Shown here: positions 1-8,025 of the stretch, piece after piece | Layout: each line of letters opens with the position of its first letter | How positions within the stretch are numbered: position 1 is the first letter of the stretch | Assembly: GCA_963849605.1 (NCBI GenBank) | Contig: CAWKHX010000002.1 | Coordinates: 434,001-498,000 of the forward strand | Reading direction: 5' to 3' | Source of the DNA: DASPHG01 sp963849605 | Lineage (GTDB): Bacteria; Actinomycetota; Thermoleophilia; Solirubrobacterales; Thermoleophilaceae | Length of the DNA: 64,000 bases | Notes under the pieces: model-generated | Told to the model about the DNA's origin: nothing | What the model saw: the letters and a program-made list of their open reading frames with translations, nothing else | Databases searched by the model: none | Translations under genes and position numbers: made by a program

Positions 1-38
1 GCGTGCACTTGCACCACCGGCCTCTGCGCCATCTGCAA

Positions 39-674
39 CTAGCCGATTAGGCCCAGCCGCATCGCCTTCGCGACGGCGCCGGCCCGGTCGCGCACGTCGA
101 GCTTGCCGTAGACGTTCTGGAAGTGCGTCCGGACGGTGGCCCGGCTTAGAACCAGCTCGTCGGCGATCGCCGGCCCACCGTGTCCGTTCGCCGCGAGCTG
201 CAACAGCTCGAGCTCTCGCGGCGTGAGCGGCTCAGCGGGCTGAAGCTCATCCGGGAACAGCGCCAGCTCCTCACCAGACAAGCTGGCCGGCGCGAACCCA
301 GCGAGGTAAAGGCCGGGCATCGCCTCAGCGATCCCTCGCGCGGCGACTGTCACGGGAGCCCTGTCACCGCCTTCCAGCGTGAGGGCCTTCAGGGCCACCT
401 GGCCTTCGTCGCACATATGGGCCCACGCCGTCTCGAAAGTCGTCATGGCGAACGGCACGACGATGTCGGGCACTCGGCGTGACAGGAGCTCGCCGCGGCT
501 CAGTCGCAGTGTCATGCATGCGGCTGTGTTGGCATGTCTGAAGCGGCGGCTCTCGTCCATCAGCACGAGCGGGACCGGGCTGCGAGCGAAGGTCGGGGTC
601 CAGCGGCCGCGGCTGGTTGCGGGCGCCCTGCACGACGTCGGTCGCACGTTCCAGCGCGTGGAGCAACCCCCCAC
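39..674 (-). CDS. PAS-like/LuxR-type transcriptional regulator (probable 5' frameshift)
   Basis: About 211 aa. The middle resembles a PAS sensor fold (VPLVLMDESRRFRHAN onward, roughly residues 33-105). The C-terminus is a clear LuxR/GerE helix-turn-helix (LTPRELELLQLAANG, then SRATVRTHFQNVYGKL, residues about 150-205). It is probably a cytoplasmic sensor-regulator; the ligand is unknown. The in-frame GTG start at 674 gives an N-terminus rich in C, R and T that does not look protein-like. An ATG at 678 in another frame reads MGGGLLHALERATDVVQ, far more natural, and would need a shift near 580-590 to join the PAS frame. So the gene may be frameshifted, or the assembly may carry an indel. It is divergent from the HD-GYP gene across about 70 bases. 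Confidence 0.75.
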   Translation of the reverse strand: MGGCSTRWNVRPTSCRAPATSRGRWTPTFARSPVPLVLMDESRRFRHANTAACMTLRLSRGELLSRRVPDIVVPFAMTTFETAWAHMCDEGQVALKALTLEGGDRAPVTVAARGIAEAMPGLYLAGFAPASLSGEELALFPDELQPAEPLTPRELELLQLAANGHGGPAIADELVLSRATVRTHFQNVYGKLDVRDRAGAVAKAMRLGLIG

Positions 675-744
675 CCATTTGGCGCAAAAATACGTCTTTT
701 GACCGAGTTCCGCGCCGCCTCGGCCTGGGAACTCTGTTCACAGG

Positions 745-2112
745 ATGAATCCGCGGGGCGCGGGGGGCGCGGAGGGCCGACCGGCGGGATCGGCTGGCGT
801 CGCCGCGCCCGTAGAGGGCGTCAAGAATGTCGTGCGGCTCGAGTCGGGCTCCAGTCCCGGCCCGGCGGGTGCTGAGGAGGTGCTCGAGCGCCTGGCCCGT
901 GCCGGGCAGTTCCGGGACGAGGAGAGCGCCGAGCACGTGGAACGGGTGAGCCGGACCTGCGCTCTCATCGCTCGCGAGCTTGGCTGGGAGGGACCGGGGT
1001 GTGGCGGGCTCAGGGTCGCTGCCGCGATGCACGACATCGGCAAGGTCGGCGTGCCCGATGCGATCCTGCAGAAGCCGGGCACCCTCTCGCCGGACGAGCG
1101 ACGCGTGGTCGAAGCGCACACGCAGATCGGGTACGAGATCCTCGCGGGCTCCGACAACCCGGTGCTGGAGCTCGCCGCTACCGTCGCGCTGACTCACCAC
1201 GAGCGGTTCGACGGCGAGGGGTATCCGCGCGGGCTGACGGCGAATGAGATCCCTGAGGCCGGGCGGATCACGGCCGTCGCGGACGTCTTCGACGCTCTCA
1301 CGAACAACAGGGCGTACCGGAGCGCATTCAGCATCCCAGAGGGTCTCGAAAAGATTCGCGCTGGGCGAGGCAGTCACTTCGACCCCGCCGTGGTGGACGC
1401 CTTCGAGGCGGCGCTTCCGGAGATCGAAGCCGTACGCGAGCTCTATCCGGATGCTCCGGACGCCGGAAGCGCGAATCCGATCTTCGTCAGCCCTGAGCGG
1501 CCTATTCGCACGCTGATCGCCATCCCTCACGGGGCGGTCGCGCGCGGACTCGAGCTGCTCCTTCGAGGGGAGGGCATCGAGGTCGCAGGCAGCGCGGATT
1601 CCGCTGATGTCGCCGAGGCGCTCCTGGCGCGCCGACCCGTCGACGTCGTCGTCCTCGACCCCGCCGTCAACCGCGAGGACGCGAACCGGGTCGCCCAGAC
1701 GGCGAAGAGCTGCGGCGCAGCGGTTTTGCTGTACACGAGCGCGTCGACGGCCCCGCTCGGCGTCGCGGACGCCGCCGGGACGGTGGCCGCAGAGGGGACG
1801 CCGGCCGAGTTCGTGACCGCGATCCGCACCGTCGCGCGCGGCGAGACGTACACGGACCCGCGACTCTCACCCGGCGGCACCGACGATGCGCGCGCGACGG
1901 CGGCAACGCTCACGACCCGCGAGCGCGAGGTGTGCACGCTCCTCGCCACGGGACTCAGCGGAGAGGAGATCGCGGAGAGGCTCTTTCTCTCCGCCGAGAC
2001 CGTGCGCACGCACATTCGCAACGCGATGCAGCGGCTGGGCGTGAAGACGCGCTCGCACCTGATCGCGCGGGCGATCACGACAGGAGAGATTCCCAGCGAT
2101 CGCCGCGTTTGA
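745..2112 (+). CDS. HD-GYP / degenerate receiver / LuxR-HTH fusion protein
   Basis: 455 aa with three modules. Residues 60-225 are an HD-GYP phosphodiesterase domain with HD at 96-97 in MHDIGK, HHE at 151-153 and the DGEGYP form of the GYP signature; this family degrades cyclic di-GMP. Residues about 255-345 look like a response-regulator receiver (Asp305 in VVVLDP), but the paired acids normally found at its start are missing, so phosphorylation is doubtful. Residues 388-445 are a LuxR/GerE HTH (LTTREREVCTLLATG). HD-GYP proteins usually carry an N-terminal receiver and no DNA-binding domain, so this order is unusual. It suggests a regulator whose DNA binding is tied to cyclic dinucleotide turnover, which is inference. 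The ATG at 745 has only a weak ribosome site. Confidence 0.88.
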   Translation: MNPRGAGGAEGRPAGSAGVAAPVEGVKNVVRLESGSSPGPAGAEEVLERLARAGQFRDEESAEHVERVSRTCALIARELGWEGPGCGGLRVAAAMHDIGKVGVPDAILQKPGTLSPDERRVVEAHTQIGYEILAGSDNPVLELAATVALTHHERFDGEGYPRGLTANEIPEAGRITAVADVFDALTNNRAYRSAFSIPEGLEKIRAGRGSHFDPAVVDAFEAALPEIEAVRELYPDAPDAGSANPIFVSPERPIRTLIAIPHGAVARGLELLLRGEGIEVAGSADSADVAEALLARRPVDVVVLDPAVNREDANRVAQTAKSCGAAVLLYTSASTAPLGVADAAGTVAAEGTPAEFVTAIRTVARGETYTDPRLSPGGTDDARATAATLTTREREVCTLLATGLSGEEIAERLFLSAETVRTHIRNAMQRLGVKTRSHLIARAITTGEIPSDRRV

Positions 2113-2208
2113 GGTATGTAGGCCAGCCGAGAGGCTCCGATACATGAGCACCGAGCAGGACCAAGGCCAGATGGTCCGCTCGGAATAAATAGAGAGCGCA
2201 TTTTGCGG

Positions 2209-2230
2209 AGGGCCCCCGATAGGGGGTCTT
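2209..2230 (+). terminator. terminator-like hairpin
   Basis: CCCCC at 2213-2217 pairs with GGGGG at 2222-2226 around a GATA loop, and G-T/G-C pairs extend the stem outward. It lies about 100 bases past the HD-GYP stop and before the GYD gene. There is no clean T-run, so termination is only likely. Confidence 0.4.
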
Positions 2231-2274
2231 CTGCGTTCTAGGGTTGGAGGCAACGTCTAGCCAGGAGGTTGCTG

Positions 2275-2595
2275 ATGCCCAAGTTCCTGATCGAGGCCTC
2301 GTACACGCCGGAGGGCGCCAAGGGTCTCCAGAGTGCGGGCGGGACAAGCAGGCGGGATGCCGTGGCGAAGGTCGCGGAGAGCGTTGGGGGCCAACTCGAG
2401 AGCTTCCACTTCGCCTTTGGCGACTGCGATGCCTACGTGATCGTGGACCTTCCCGACAACGAAAGCGCCGCGGCCGTCGCGCTCACCGTCAATGCGAGTG
2501 GCGGGGCGACGACAAAGACGGTGGTACTTCTGACGCCGGAGGAAGTCGACGCGGCCGCGAAGCGCTCGGTTGACTACCGCGCGCCCGGAGCCTGA
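2275..2595 (+). CDS. GYD domain-containing protein
   Basis: 106 aa, small and soluble. The sequence (PKFLIEASYTPEGAKGL at the start, GDCDAYVIVDLPD in the middle) matches the GYD family, which has a ferredoxin-like alpha/beta fold and no firmly known function. Start choice: AGGAGG at 2263-2268 is six bases before the ATG at 2275; an in-frame TTG at 2269 sits too close to that site. It stands alone, with a hairpin upstream and the alpha/beta hydrolase convergent downstream. About 140 bases after its stop show no gene. Confidence 0.85.
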   Translation: MPKFLIEASYTPEGAKGLQSAGGTSRRDAVAKVAESVGGQLESFHFAFGDCDAYVIVDLPDNESAAAVALTVNASGGATTKTVVLLTPEEVDAAAKRSVDYRAPGA

Positions 2596-2737
2596 ACGCA
2601 TCTGGCCCCGCAGGCAGTCCCGTTTGCCTGGCAGTGCGTTGCCTTGTCGCGTGGGTCGCGGTTGGCGTGCTACCGCTGTTAGGCCAAAGGACTGCTAGCC
2701 GCAGGGCCAGCTCCAACTATCAGCGTACTCCTGCTGG

Positions 2738-3445
2738 TCAAGCGTGCGCTGCTTGACCCGCCCGTGACGCTTCTTTAATGAGGTCGGCCACCGCTTCCGG
2801 CTGCGACTGATAGATCGCGTGGCTGCCCTCGGCCTCGACCACGGTTGAGCCCGCCCGCTCGGACATGGATCGCTGAGCCGGCGGCGGGATCATCCGGTCT
2901 TCCGTCGTGAGGAGGTACCAGCTTGGCTTGTTCCGCCACGCCGCCTCGCTGATCGTGCCGCTCAGGGCTCCAAGGCCCCACGGGACCTGCGAGTCCGCCA
3001 TGAATTCCGCCTCGTCGGCATCCACGTCTGCCGCGAACGAGTCGTGGAACTTCTCTCTGTCGAGGAACAGGAAGCCGTCCGCCGGGGGCAGAATGGGCGG
3101 CACGGGCGCGTCGGGTGGCGGGTCAGCGATCAGCGTTTGCACCGATTCACCCGTGTCCGGCACGAAGCCCGCGATGTAGACCAGCGTCTCCACATTGGGG
3201 TCGTTGCCAGCTTCCGTTATCACCGCGCCGCCATACGAATGGCCGACGAGCGTGACCGGTCCGTCCAGCGCATTGATGGCGCGCCGGGTCACGGCGGCGT
3301 CATCTTCGAGCGAAACCGTCGGATTCTGGACGACGCTTACGTTGTAGCCGTCGTCCTTCAGGAGGCGGTACACAGCCTCCCATCCGGATCCGTCCACGAA
3401 GCCTCCGTGAACGAGAACAACGTTCCTGGCTGGGCCTGTAGCCAT
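2738..3445 (-). CDS. alpha/beta hydrolase, salicylate-esterase/MES-like
   Basis: 235 aa. The oxyanion-hole motif LVHGGFVDGSGW and the nucleophile elbow GHSYGG (Ser) are both present; the acid is probably in TTEDRMIP and the His in EGSHAIYQ. This is the small lid-poor branch of alpha/beta hydrolases seen in plant methylesterase-like and bacterial EstC-like proteins. It is probably a cytoplasmic esterase of unknown substrate. AAGGAG lies just upstream of the ATG at 3445. It is downstream of the TetR gene on the same strand, 72 bases away, so co-expression or control by that TetR is possible. Confidence 0.87.
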   Translation of the reverse strand: MATGPARNVVLVHGGFVDGSGWEAVYRLLKDDGYNVSVVQNPTVSLEDDAAVTRRAINALDGPVTLVGHSYGGAVITEAGNDPNVETLVYIAGFVPDTGESVQTLIADPPPDAPVPPILPPADGFLFLDREKFHDSFAADVDADEAEFMADSQVPWGLGALSGTISEAAWRNKPSWYLLTTEDRMIPPPAQRSMSERAGSTVVEAEGSHAIYQSQPEAVADLIKEASRAGQAAHA

Positions 3446-3517
3446 GAGGAACTCCTTACTTCGGGGCCGTATCGCCGACCCTACGCCTCTTGCCCAGGCA
3501 CGTGCAAGCGCGTCGCG

Positions 3518-4069
3518 CTACGTCAGCGACGTGGTGAAGAAGCGCTGCACCGCTTCGAGGGGCTGGGTGCTTTGTTTTGCTCGACTCAAGATAAGCGCGC
3601 CCTCGAGAGCTGCGAGAAGTACTGAGGCATCGTCCTCTGCGGTTGACTCCTGGACGCCGAACTTGACCAAGGCGGCACGTACCGTGTCACGCCACTGATC
3701 GAGGAGAGCGCGAGCCTCTTCCCGTAGCCGGTCATTTCCGCCGGCATCGATGACGGTCGCGGCGAGGGGGCATCCCATCGTGAAGTTGCTCTCGACGAGC
3801 ACTTGGTGCCACGGAGCGAAAATTGCGTCGATCGCTTCGGCCAGAGTGGCCGCGTCAGCGAGCCCTGACTCGGTGTCGGCCAGCACCTCGGCGCCGGCCA
3901 GGTTGAGGGCCTCGGTGATGAGCTGCGTCTTCCCGCCCGGGAAGTAGCGCTGGAGGGACCCGCGAGGGCCGTCGGCATGGGCAACGATCTGGCGAAGGCC
4001 GACGCCGTGGACACCGCGTTCGCGAACTAGCGCGGCCGCACTGCGCACGATGCGGTCACGGGCGTTCAT
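3518..4069 (-). CDS. TetR/AcrR family transcriptional regulator
   Basis: 183 aa from the preferred ATG at 4069. The N-terminal HTH is typical (MNARDRIVRSAAALV, then HADGPRGSLQRYFPGGK), and the C-terminal ligand domain has the LmrA/YxaF-like stretch FTMGCPLAATVID. An upstream in-frame ATG at 4105 would put coding sequence across a perfect operator, so 4069 is chosen. Two identical palindromes at 4090-4107 and 4124-4141 lie between it and the divergent hydrolase at 4158. The regulator most likely represses itself and that hydrolase. Its ligand is unknown. Confidence 0.88.
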   Translation of the reverse strand: MNARDRIVRSAAALVRERGVHGVGLRQIVAHADGPRGSLQRYFPGGKTQLITEALNLAGAEVLADTESGLADAATLAEAIDAIFAPWHQVLVESNFTMGCPLAATVIDAGGNDRLREEARALLDQWRDTVRAALVKFGVQESTAEDDASVLLAALEGALILSRAKQSTQPLEAVQRFFTTSLT

Positions 4070-4089
4070 GAAGACAGCGTATCGGGGCG

Positions 4090-4107
4090 CGATGACAGTC
4101 GTCATCG
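4090..4107. promoter_or_regulatory. TetR operator copy 1
   Basis: Perfect 18-base palindrome CGATGAC-AGTC-GTCATCG. It is the first of two identical copies 34 bases apart, three and a half helical turns or so, in the divergent TetR/hydrolase intergenic region. The link to this TetR is inferred from position. Confidence 0.75.
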
Positions 4108-4123
4108 GTGCTTGCTATCGTCG

Positions 4124-4141
4124 CGATGACAGTCGTCATCG
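4124..4141. promoter_or_regulatory. TetR operator copy 2
   Basis: Second identical CGATGAC-AGTC-GTCATCG palindrome. The identity extends outward to include GCGATGAC on the left and ATCGGTGC on the right, as in copy 1. It lies 16 bases before the hydrolase ATG, so a bound repressor would block that gene's transcription start region. Confidence 0.75.
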
Positions 4142-4157
4142 GTGCAAAGGAGCGCAC

Positions 4158-4994
4158 ATGCATTCGCCCATCTCTCCACTCTTTCGAGTCTGCGACGGGG
4201 TGCGGATTCGGTTCGCTGACAACGAGGCGGACTCGTCGGGAGTGACCGTGTTGATGTTGAGCCCATGGCCGGAGAGCCTCTGGGCGTTCCGAAGGATCTG
4301 GGACCGGGTGTCGGACGCCGCGCACGTGGTCGCGATCGACCTGCCGGGCTTTGGCCACTCAGACGGTCGCCCGGAGCTGATCGCACCGGATGCGATGGGC
4401 AAGTTCCTTGCGCGCCTCATCGAGGAATGGGGCCTGGGAGCGCCGCACGTAGTCGGTCCGGACGTGGGCACCGCCGCCGCGTTGTTCTTGGCGGCCAATG
4501 CTCCTGACCGTGTCACGAGCTTGACCATCGGTGGAGGCGCGGTGCGTACGCCCATCGATGCCGGCGGCGCGCTCAAGGATGTCATCGAGGCCCCGAGCCT
4601 CGACGCCGTCCGACAGCTCGATGCCCGAGCCAACATCGGGTTCGCCGTCGAGCCCGCGGCCGGTGCCGACAGCGAGCCCGACGTCCATGAGGACTACGTC
4701 AGCGCGTACGACCTCGGGCGCTTTGCCGAGTCCGCTCGCTTTGTCCGCCACTACCCCGAGCAGAACCCGGTGCTGCGCGATCTCTTGCCTTCGATCACCA
4801 CGCCGGCGCAGATCGTCGCCGGACGCGAGGACGACTTGGTGCCGTGGTCCAACAACGAGTACCTCGCCGACCTGCTGCCCAACAGCGAGATCCACCCACT
4901 CGATGCCGGCCACTTCGCGTGGGAGCAGGCGTCCGATGAGTACGGCCGTCTCATCGTCGATTGGGTCAGCGGTGGCTTCCGCGGACTCACCTGA
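4158..4994 (+). CDS. alpha/beta hydrolase with Asp at the nucleophile position (haloalkane dehalogenase/epoxide hydrolase-like)
   Basis: 278 aa. The elbow reads VVGPDVGTAA, with Asp where esterases have Ser. Asp nucleophiles define haloalkane dehalogenases, fluoroacetate dehalogenases and epoxide hydrolases. GREDDLVPW probably holds the catalytic acid and DAGHFAWEQ the His. The usual HG of the oxyanion motif is replaced (LSPWPESLWAF), which leans toward the dehalogenase side without settling it. Start: AAAGGA at 4146-4151 precedes the ATG at 4158; longer in-frame starts would run through both operators. It is divergent from and probably controlled by the TetR gene. It overlaps the convergent DUF5996 gene by eight bases. 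Confidence 0.8.
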   Translation: MHSPISPLFRVCDGVRIRFADNEADSSGVTVLMLSPWPESLWAFRRIWDRVSDAAHVVAIDLPGFGHSDGRPELIAPDAMGKFLARLIEEWGLGAPHVVGPDVGTAAALFLAANAPDRVTSLTIGGGAVRTPIDAGGALKDVIEAPSLDAVRQLDARANIGFAVEPAAGADSEPDVHEDYVSAYDLGRFAESARFVRHYPEQNPVLRDLLPSITTPAQIVAGREDDLVPWSNNEYLADLLPNSEIHPLDAGHFAWEQASDEYGRLIVDWVSGGFRGLT

Positions 4995-5907
4995 TCGGCG
5001 GCGGAACTCCGTCTGCCGTGGCCGCGAGATCAGGATCCCAACCGCACACCGCGCAGCCGTGGCGGAACGCGGCCCGCCCGAATTCCACCGCCGCGGCGTG
5101 CGGATCGGGGCTGTCCCGGATCTCGTCCCAGTCCAGCACGTACTCGCCGAGCTCTGCGTCCCAATGGCCCGCGGCGGGGCTTAGGTCGGCGTCCCCGAAG
5201 CCGTCGGGCGGTGGATAGGCGAAGGCGAAAAACGCGGCCCGCTCGTGGTTGGGATCCCCGGGCCACCAGCCGATCGCTATTTGCTCGGCATCCCCTCCGT
5301 TGCGCATGATGAAGTCGTCGGAGGGAGCATCGGCCGGCTGGCCCGAGAAGAAGTTGACCGCGAGGTCGAAGGTGCCCCACCAGGCGTTGACCGGCGTCGA
5401 GCGTCCGCGAAACGGCGCGCGGAGGTCCGCCAGGACGAGCGCCGCCTGTGTGGCCGCCGCGAAGTAGGTCGCGACCTGGTCGGGATCGTAGGTCGCGTGC
5501 TGGTGGTCCTGGTCCAGCGGCGCCGTCCACGGCACCTCCTGTGGCGTCGGGTTGATCTCGACGGCGCCGCCGAGTCGCCCGACGGCCTCGAGCACCTCGC
5601 GCGTCACTTCGGCGACCGGACGGTTGGGCGTCAGGGCAATCCGCGTCTCGCGGCCGTCCGAGTGCTCCACCAACGCCTCATGCGTGCGCAAGTCGAGCGC
5701 CGCGACAATCGCGCCGGAGCCGTCCGGGGTCGGCAGCGCCAGCGTCTCCCACCCGCGCGCGGTCAGCCGCAGGGCGGCGTGCTGGAGCTGCGGTTCGGGC
5801 GGGGCCAGCTGGACCGCAAGCTTTCCGAGTACCTGGGTGTGCGCGTGGAGCGTGTCACAGGTCTCGCTCCACGAGTCGTAGCTCAGCGCTGGCCAGCCAG
5901 TGGACAT
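4987..5907 (-). CDS. DUF5996 family protein
   Basis: About 306 aa from the ATG at 5907 (MSTGWPALSYDSWSETCDTL); a longer in-frame start at 5943 adds twelve unlikely residues. The W-P-A-L-x-Y-x-x-W opening, the TLHAHTQVLGKLAV segment and the conserved AWWGTFDLAVNFF region match the DUF5996 family, found mainly in actinobacteria. No signal peptide or membrane segment is seen. Function is unknown. It follows the frameshifted lipoprotein on the same strand, 54 bases downstream. Confidence 0.82.
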   Translation of the reverse strand: MSTGWPALSYDSWSETCDTLHAHTQVLGKLAVQLAPPEPQLQHAALRLTARGWETLALPTPDGSGAIVAALDLRTHEALVEHSDGRETRIALTPNRPVAEVTREVLEAVGRLGGAVEINPTPQEVPWTAPLDQDHQHATYDPDQVATYFAAATQAALVLADLRAPFRGRSTPVNAWWGTFDLAVNFFSGQPADAPSDDFIMRNGGDAEQIAIGWWPGDPNHERAAFFAFAYPPPDGFGDADLSPAAGHWDAELGEYVLDWDEIRDSPDPHAAAVEFGRAAFRHGCAVCGWDPDLAATADGVPPPIR

Positions 5908-5961
5908 GCTCAAAACGCTACTCCCCCTATTCGTTCGCATCACGCCGGCTCGGTTGGCGGG

Positions 5962-6461
5962 CTATCGGGTGACCGTTCCGGTGAAGGTCTCCCGGCCCTC
6001 CCCGTGTCTCGACACGAATACCGTTTTCAGCTGGCCTCCACCGCTGAGTCCCTCAAAGCGACCGCTGCCTCTCACGACCTCCCAATCGCCGCCCAGTCTC
6101 GGCCAGATCCGGTCGGAGTGAAGCTGATCGTCAGGCTGCCACTCGGGCAGTGGAACAGCCTCACTATTTCCTGATCCGGGAGCTGCACGGGCGCGTCGCG
6201 GAATGTTCCTCCTCGACAAAAAGCTGAGTCGCCGATGGTCGACGCGGGAAGAACCTGGCCCGTCGTCGTCTCCTCGGGGCTTTTGAGGGGCTCCAGGTGC
6301 GTCTTGATCACGATTGGCTCACCGCCCGCTTCGGCGGTCGTCCCGGTCTCTTCTGCGCCGGTAGTCGTTCCGCCCTCGTCGTCGTCATCGTCCCCACAGG
6401 CTGCGAGACCCACTGGCGTTACAACCAGAGCCAGTGCCAGCAACAGCTTTACTCCGCCCAA
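5962..6461 (-). pseudogene. secreted lipoprotein, frameshifted
   Basis: The first frame (6461 to 6072) opens with a lipoprotein signal peptide (LLLALALVVTPVGLAACG, lipobox LAAC) and a D/T/E-rich linker, then a beta-rich domain (GDSAFCRGGTFRDAP, FHCPSGSLTISFTP). It stops soon after GSGRDW. A second frame continues the family pattern with GDWEVVRGSGRFEGLSGGG and ends ETFTGTVTR at 5962. The two join naturally if one base is shifted near 6085-6100. The protein would be a small extracellular lipoprotein of unknown role. It may be a true single-frameshift pseudogene or an assembly indel. Confidence 0.7.
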
Positions 6462-6782
6462 CTCGAGCCGCCTAGGGGTTGCGTGGAGGCAAGCCTCTCA
6501 GACGCCGCGATAAGCAAGCGTGAAGGTGAGCGACGGGACTCGAACCCGCGACCGCCTGGACCACAACCCGGGGGCCCCTAGGTCACCTGGACTCACCTAC
6601 GGCTCTGTAGAGCCACATCAGTTCCCTCAGATGATCTCAGGTTCCCTCATATTGAGTCCACGATTGAGTCCACGGATTCTGAGCGACTCCAGCCACAGTC
6701 GAGTCTGTAACGTCGCGGGCCTCCCTCGAGACGAAGGCTCTCCCAGTGGTCTCCGACGCGACTCAGATATTCGCGCAGACCC
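6462..6782. other. gene-free stretch holding the left island junction
   Basis: No intact gene. It contains the 44-base tRNA-His 3' fragment at 6525-6568, then the left end of island A, with a perfect tandem 12-base repeat (ATTGAGTCCACG twice) at 6651-6674. Read on the minus strand, an open frame ending SVDSIVDSI stops at this repeat and resembles the tail of a lost recombinase gene. Confidence 0.6.
6525..6568 (-). repeat. attL-like fragment: 3' part of tRNA-His
   Basis: 44 bases identical to the anticodon-loop-to-3'-end part of the intact tRNA-His at 18037-18110, with no 5' half. It is the expected scar of integration by a tyrosine recombinase at the tRNA. It marks the outer left boundary of island A. 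Confidence 0.85.
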
Positions 6783-8015
6783 TCATGTCCTCGGCCGCAC
6801 GCACCGTGCACTCGAGGCCGTGCGCTTTTCGATCCAGTTCACGCCGGCGTGGTCGGTCAGGCCGTGAAGGACGATCGACAGGAAGACCGTCAGGGCCGCG
6901 AGGTTGAAGATGCGCTCGCCCTCCGCGATGCCCGCGCCCAGCACGAGTAGCGAGAACGTCATCGAGGCCACGCCCTTCGGTCCGAACCAGGCCATGAACC
7001 AGCGTTCGGGCGAGGTGGCGTCACTGCCGGCGAGCGACAGGTGGACGGCCAGGGGCCGGGCGACAAAGAGCACGAAGAGGGCAATTCCAACTGCGGCCAG
7101 GCCGTCGTCGAAGAGGCCTTCGGCGGTGAGGAGTGAGCCGAAGACGACGAAGATGCCGAGCTTCACCACCTCGATCACGTCCTCGGCGCGGCGCTCGAAC
7201 GCCTCGCGCAGGTCGGGGCGCAGGATCCCGAGCGTGATCGCACACACGAAGACCGCGATCAGCCCGTTGCCCTCGGGCGGAAGGACGGCTACGCCATAGG
7301 CGCTGAACGCGATGCCGAGGCTGTACATCGCCTTCTCGTGCTGGCTGATCTCCGTGCCGAGAGCGAGCCGCTGGGGCATGAGCTTGGACCCCACGAAGCC
7401 CACAAGCACTCCGGCGGCGAAGCCGACGGACAGGTCCTGGAGCACGAACTCCCACCAGGTGAAATCGCCCTCGTCCGGGTCGAGCGCGATCACGAGCGCC
7501 AGCACGGCCGGCAGCGCCAGGCCATCGTTAAGACCCGACTCCAGGTTCAGCGAGTGGCGAATGCGCTTCGGCACCCGCGGGTTCGTGACGACCCCCGAGG
7601 AGAGCACCGGGTCGGTCGGGGAAAGCAGCGCGCCTATGAGGAAGGCTTCGGTCCAACTGAGGTCGGTGAGCCCCTTCGCGGCCAGTGCGACGAAGACGCA
7701 TGTGAGCGGCATCGCGAATACGAGCTTGCGCAGGGGGAGATGCCAGTGGCGCTGGAGGAGCTCCGCCTCCACCTCGAGCCCGTCCCTGAACAGGATCAGG
7801 ATCAGCGCGACGATCGCGAGCGACTGCACGAAGCCCGAGCCGGCATCGAACTCGAGCACCTCCGCGCCACCCTCGCCGAGCGCGAAGCCCGCCACCACGA
7901 ACAGCGCAGTCAGTGACAGAAAGCTCCGCTTGGCGAGCCCCGACAGGAGGGCGCCGACGACCAGCAGGCCACCGAGCACGGCCACCGCCACCTCGAAGGC
8001 ATGAAAGTCGTGCAC
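6783..8015 (-). CDS. monovalent cation:proton antiporter (CPA1/NhaP-like)
   Basis: About 410 aa from the GTG at 8015 (VHDFHAFEVAVAVLGG); the longer open frame upstream is shadow of the divergent DUF389 gene. There are roughly 11-12 hydrophobic segments. Family landmarks are the LILFRDGLEVE helix, GALLSPTDPVLSS and the ion-binding-type stretch NLESGLNDGLALPAVLA, as in sodium/proton exchangers. It probably exports Na+ or K+ in exchange for H+ across the cytoplasmic membrane. The last dozen residues (ASSARCVRPRT) run into island-end sequence, so the tail may have been altered by integration. It starts only about ten bases from the divergent DUF389 gene; no good ribosome site is visible for either. 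Confidence 0.85.
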   Translation of the reverse strand: MHDFHAFEVAVAVLGGLLVVGALLSGLAKRSFLSLTALFVVAGFALGEGGAEVLEFDAGSGFVQSLAIVALILILFRDGLEVEAELLQRHWHLPLRKLVFAMPLTCVFVALAAKGLTDLSWTEAFLIGALLSPTDPVLSSGVVTNPRVPKRIRHSLNLESGLNDGLALPAVLALVIALDPDEGDFTWWEFVLQDLSVGFAAGVLVGFVGSKLMPQRLALGTEISQHEKAMYSLGIAFSAYGVAVLPPEGNGLIAVFVCAITLGILRPDLREAFERRAEDVIEVVKLGIFVVFGSLLTAEGLFDDGLAAVGIALFVLFVARPLAVHLSLAGSDATSPERWFMAWFGPKGVASMTFSLLVLGAGIAEGERIFNLAALTVFLSIVLHGLTDHAGVNWIEKRTASSARCVRPRT

Positions 8016-8025
8016 GCCGCGTATC

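Noticed and set aside
364..1530. Long minus-strand open frame opposite the HD-GYP gene
   Set aside because: Low-complexity shadow in very GC-rich DNA; the plus strand has full HD-GYP and LuxR motifs. Only its last part (before 585) may belong to the PAS-LuxR gene.
6525..6568. A functional second tRNA-His
   Set aside because: Only the 3' part is present; no 5' acceptor, D arm or complete anticodon stem follows.
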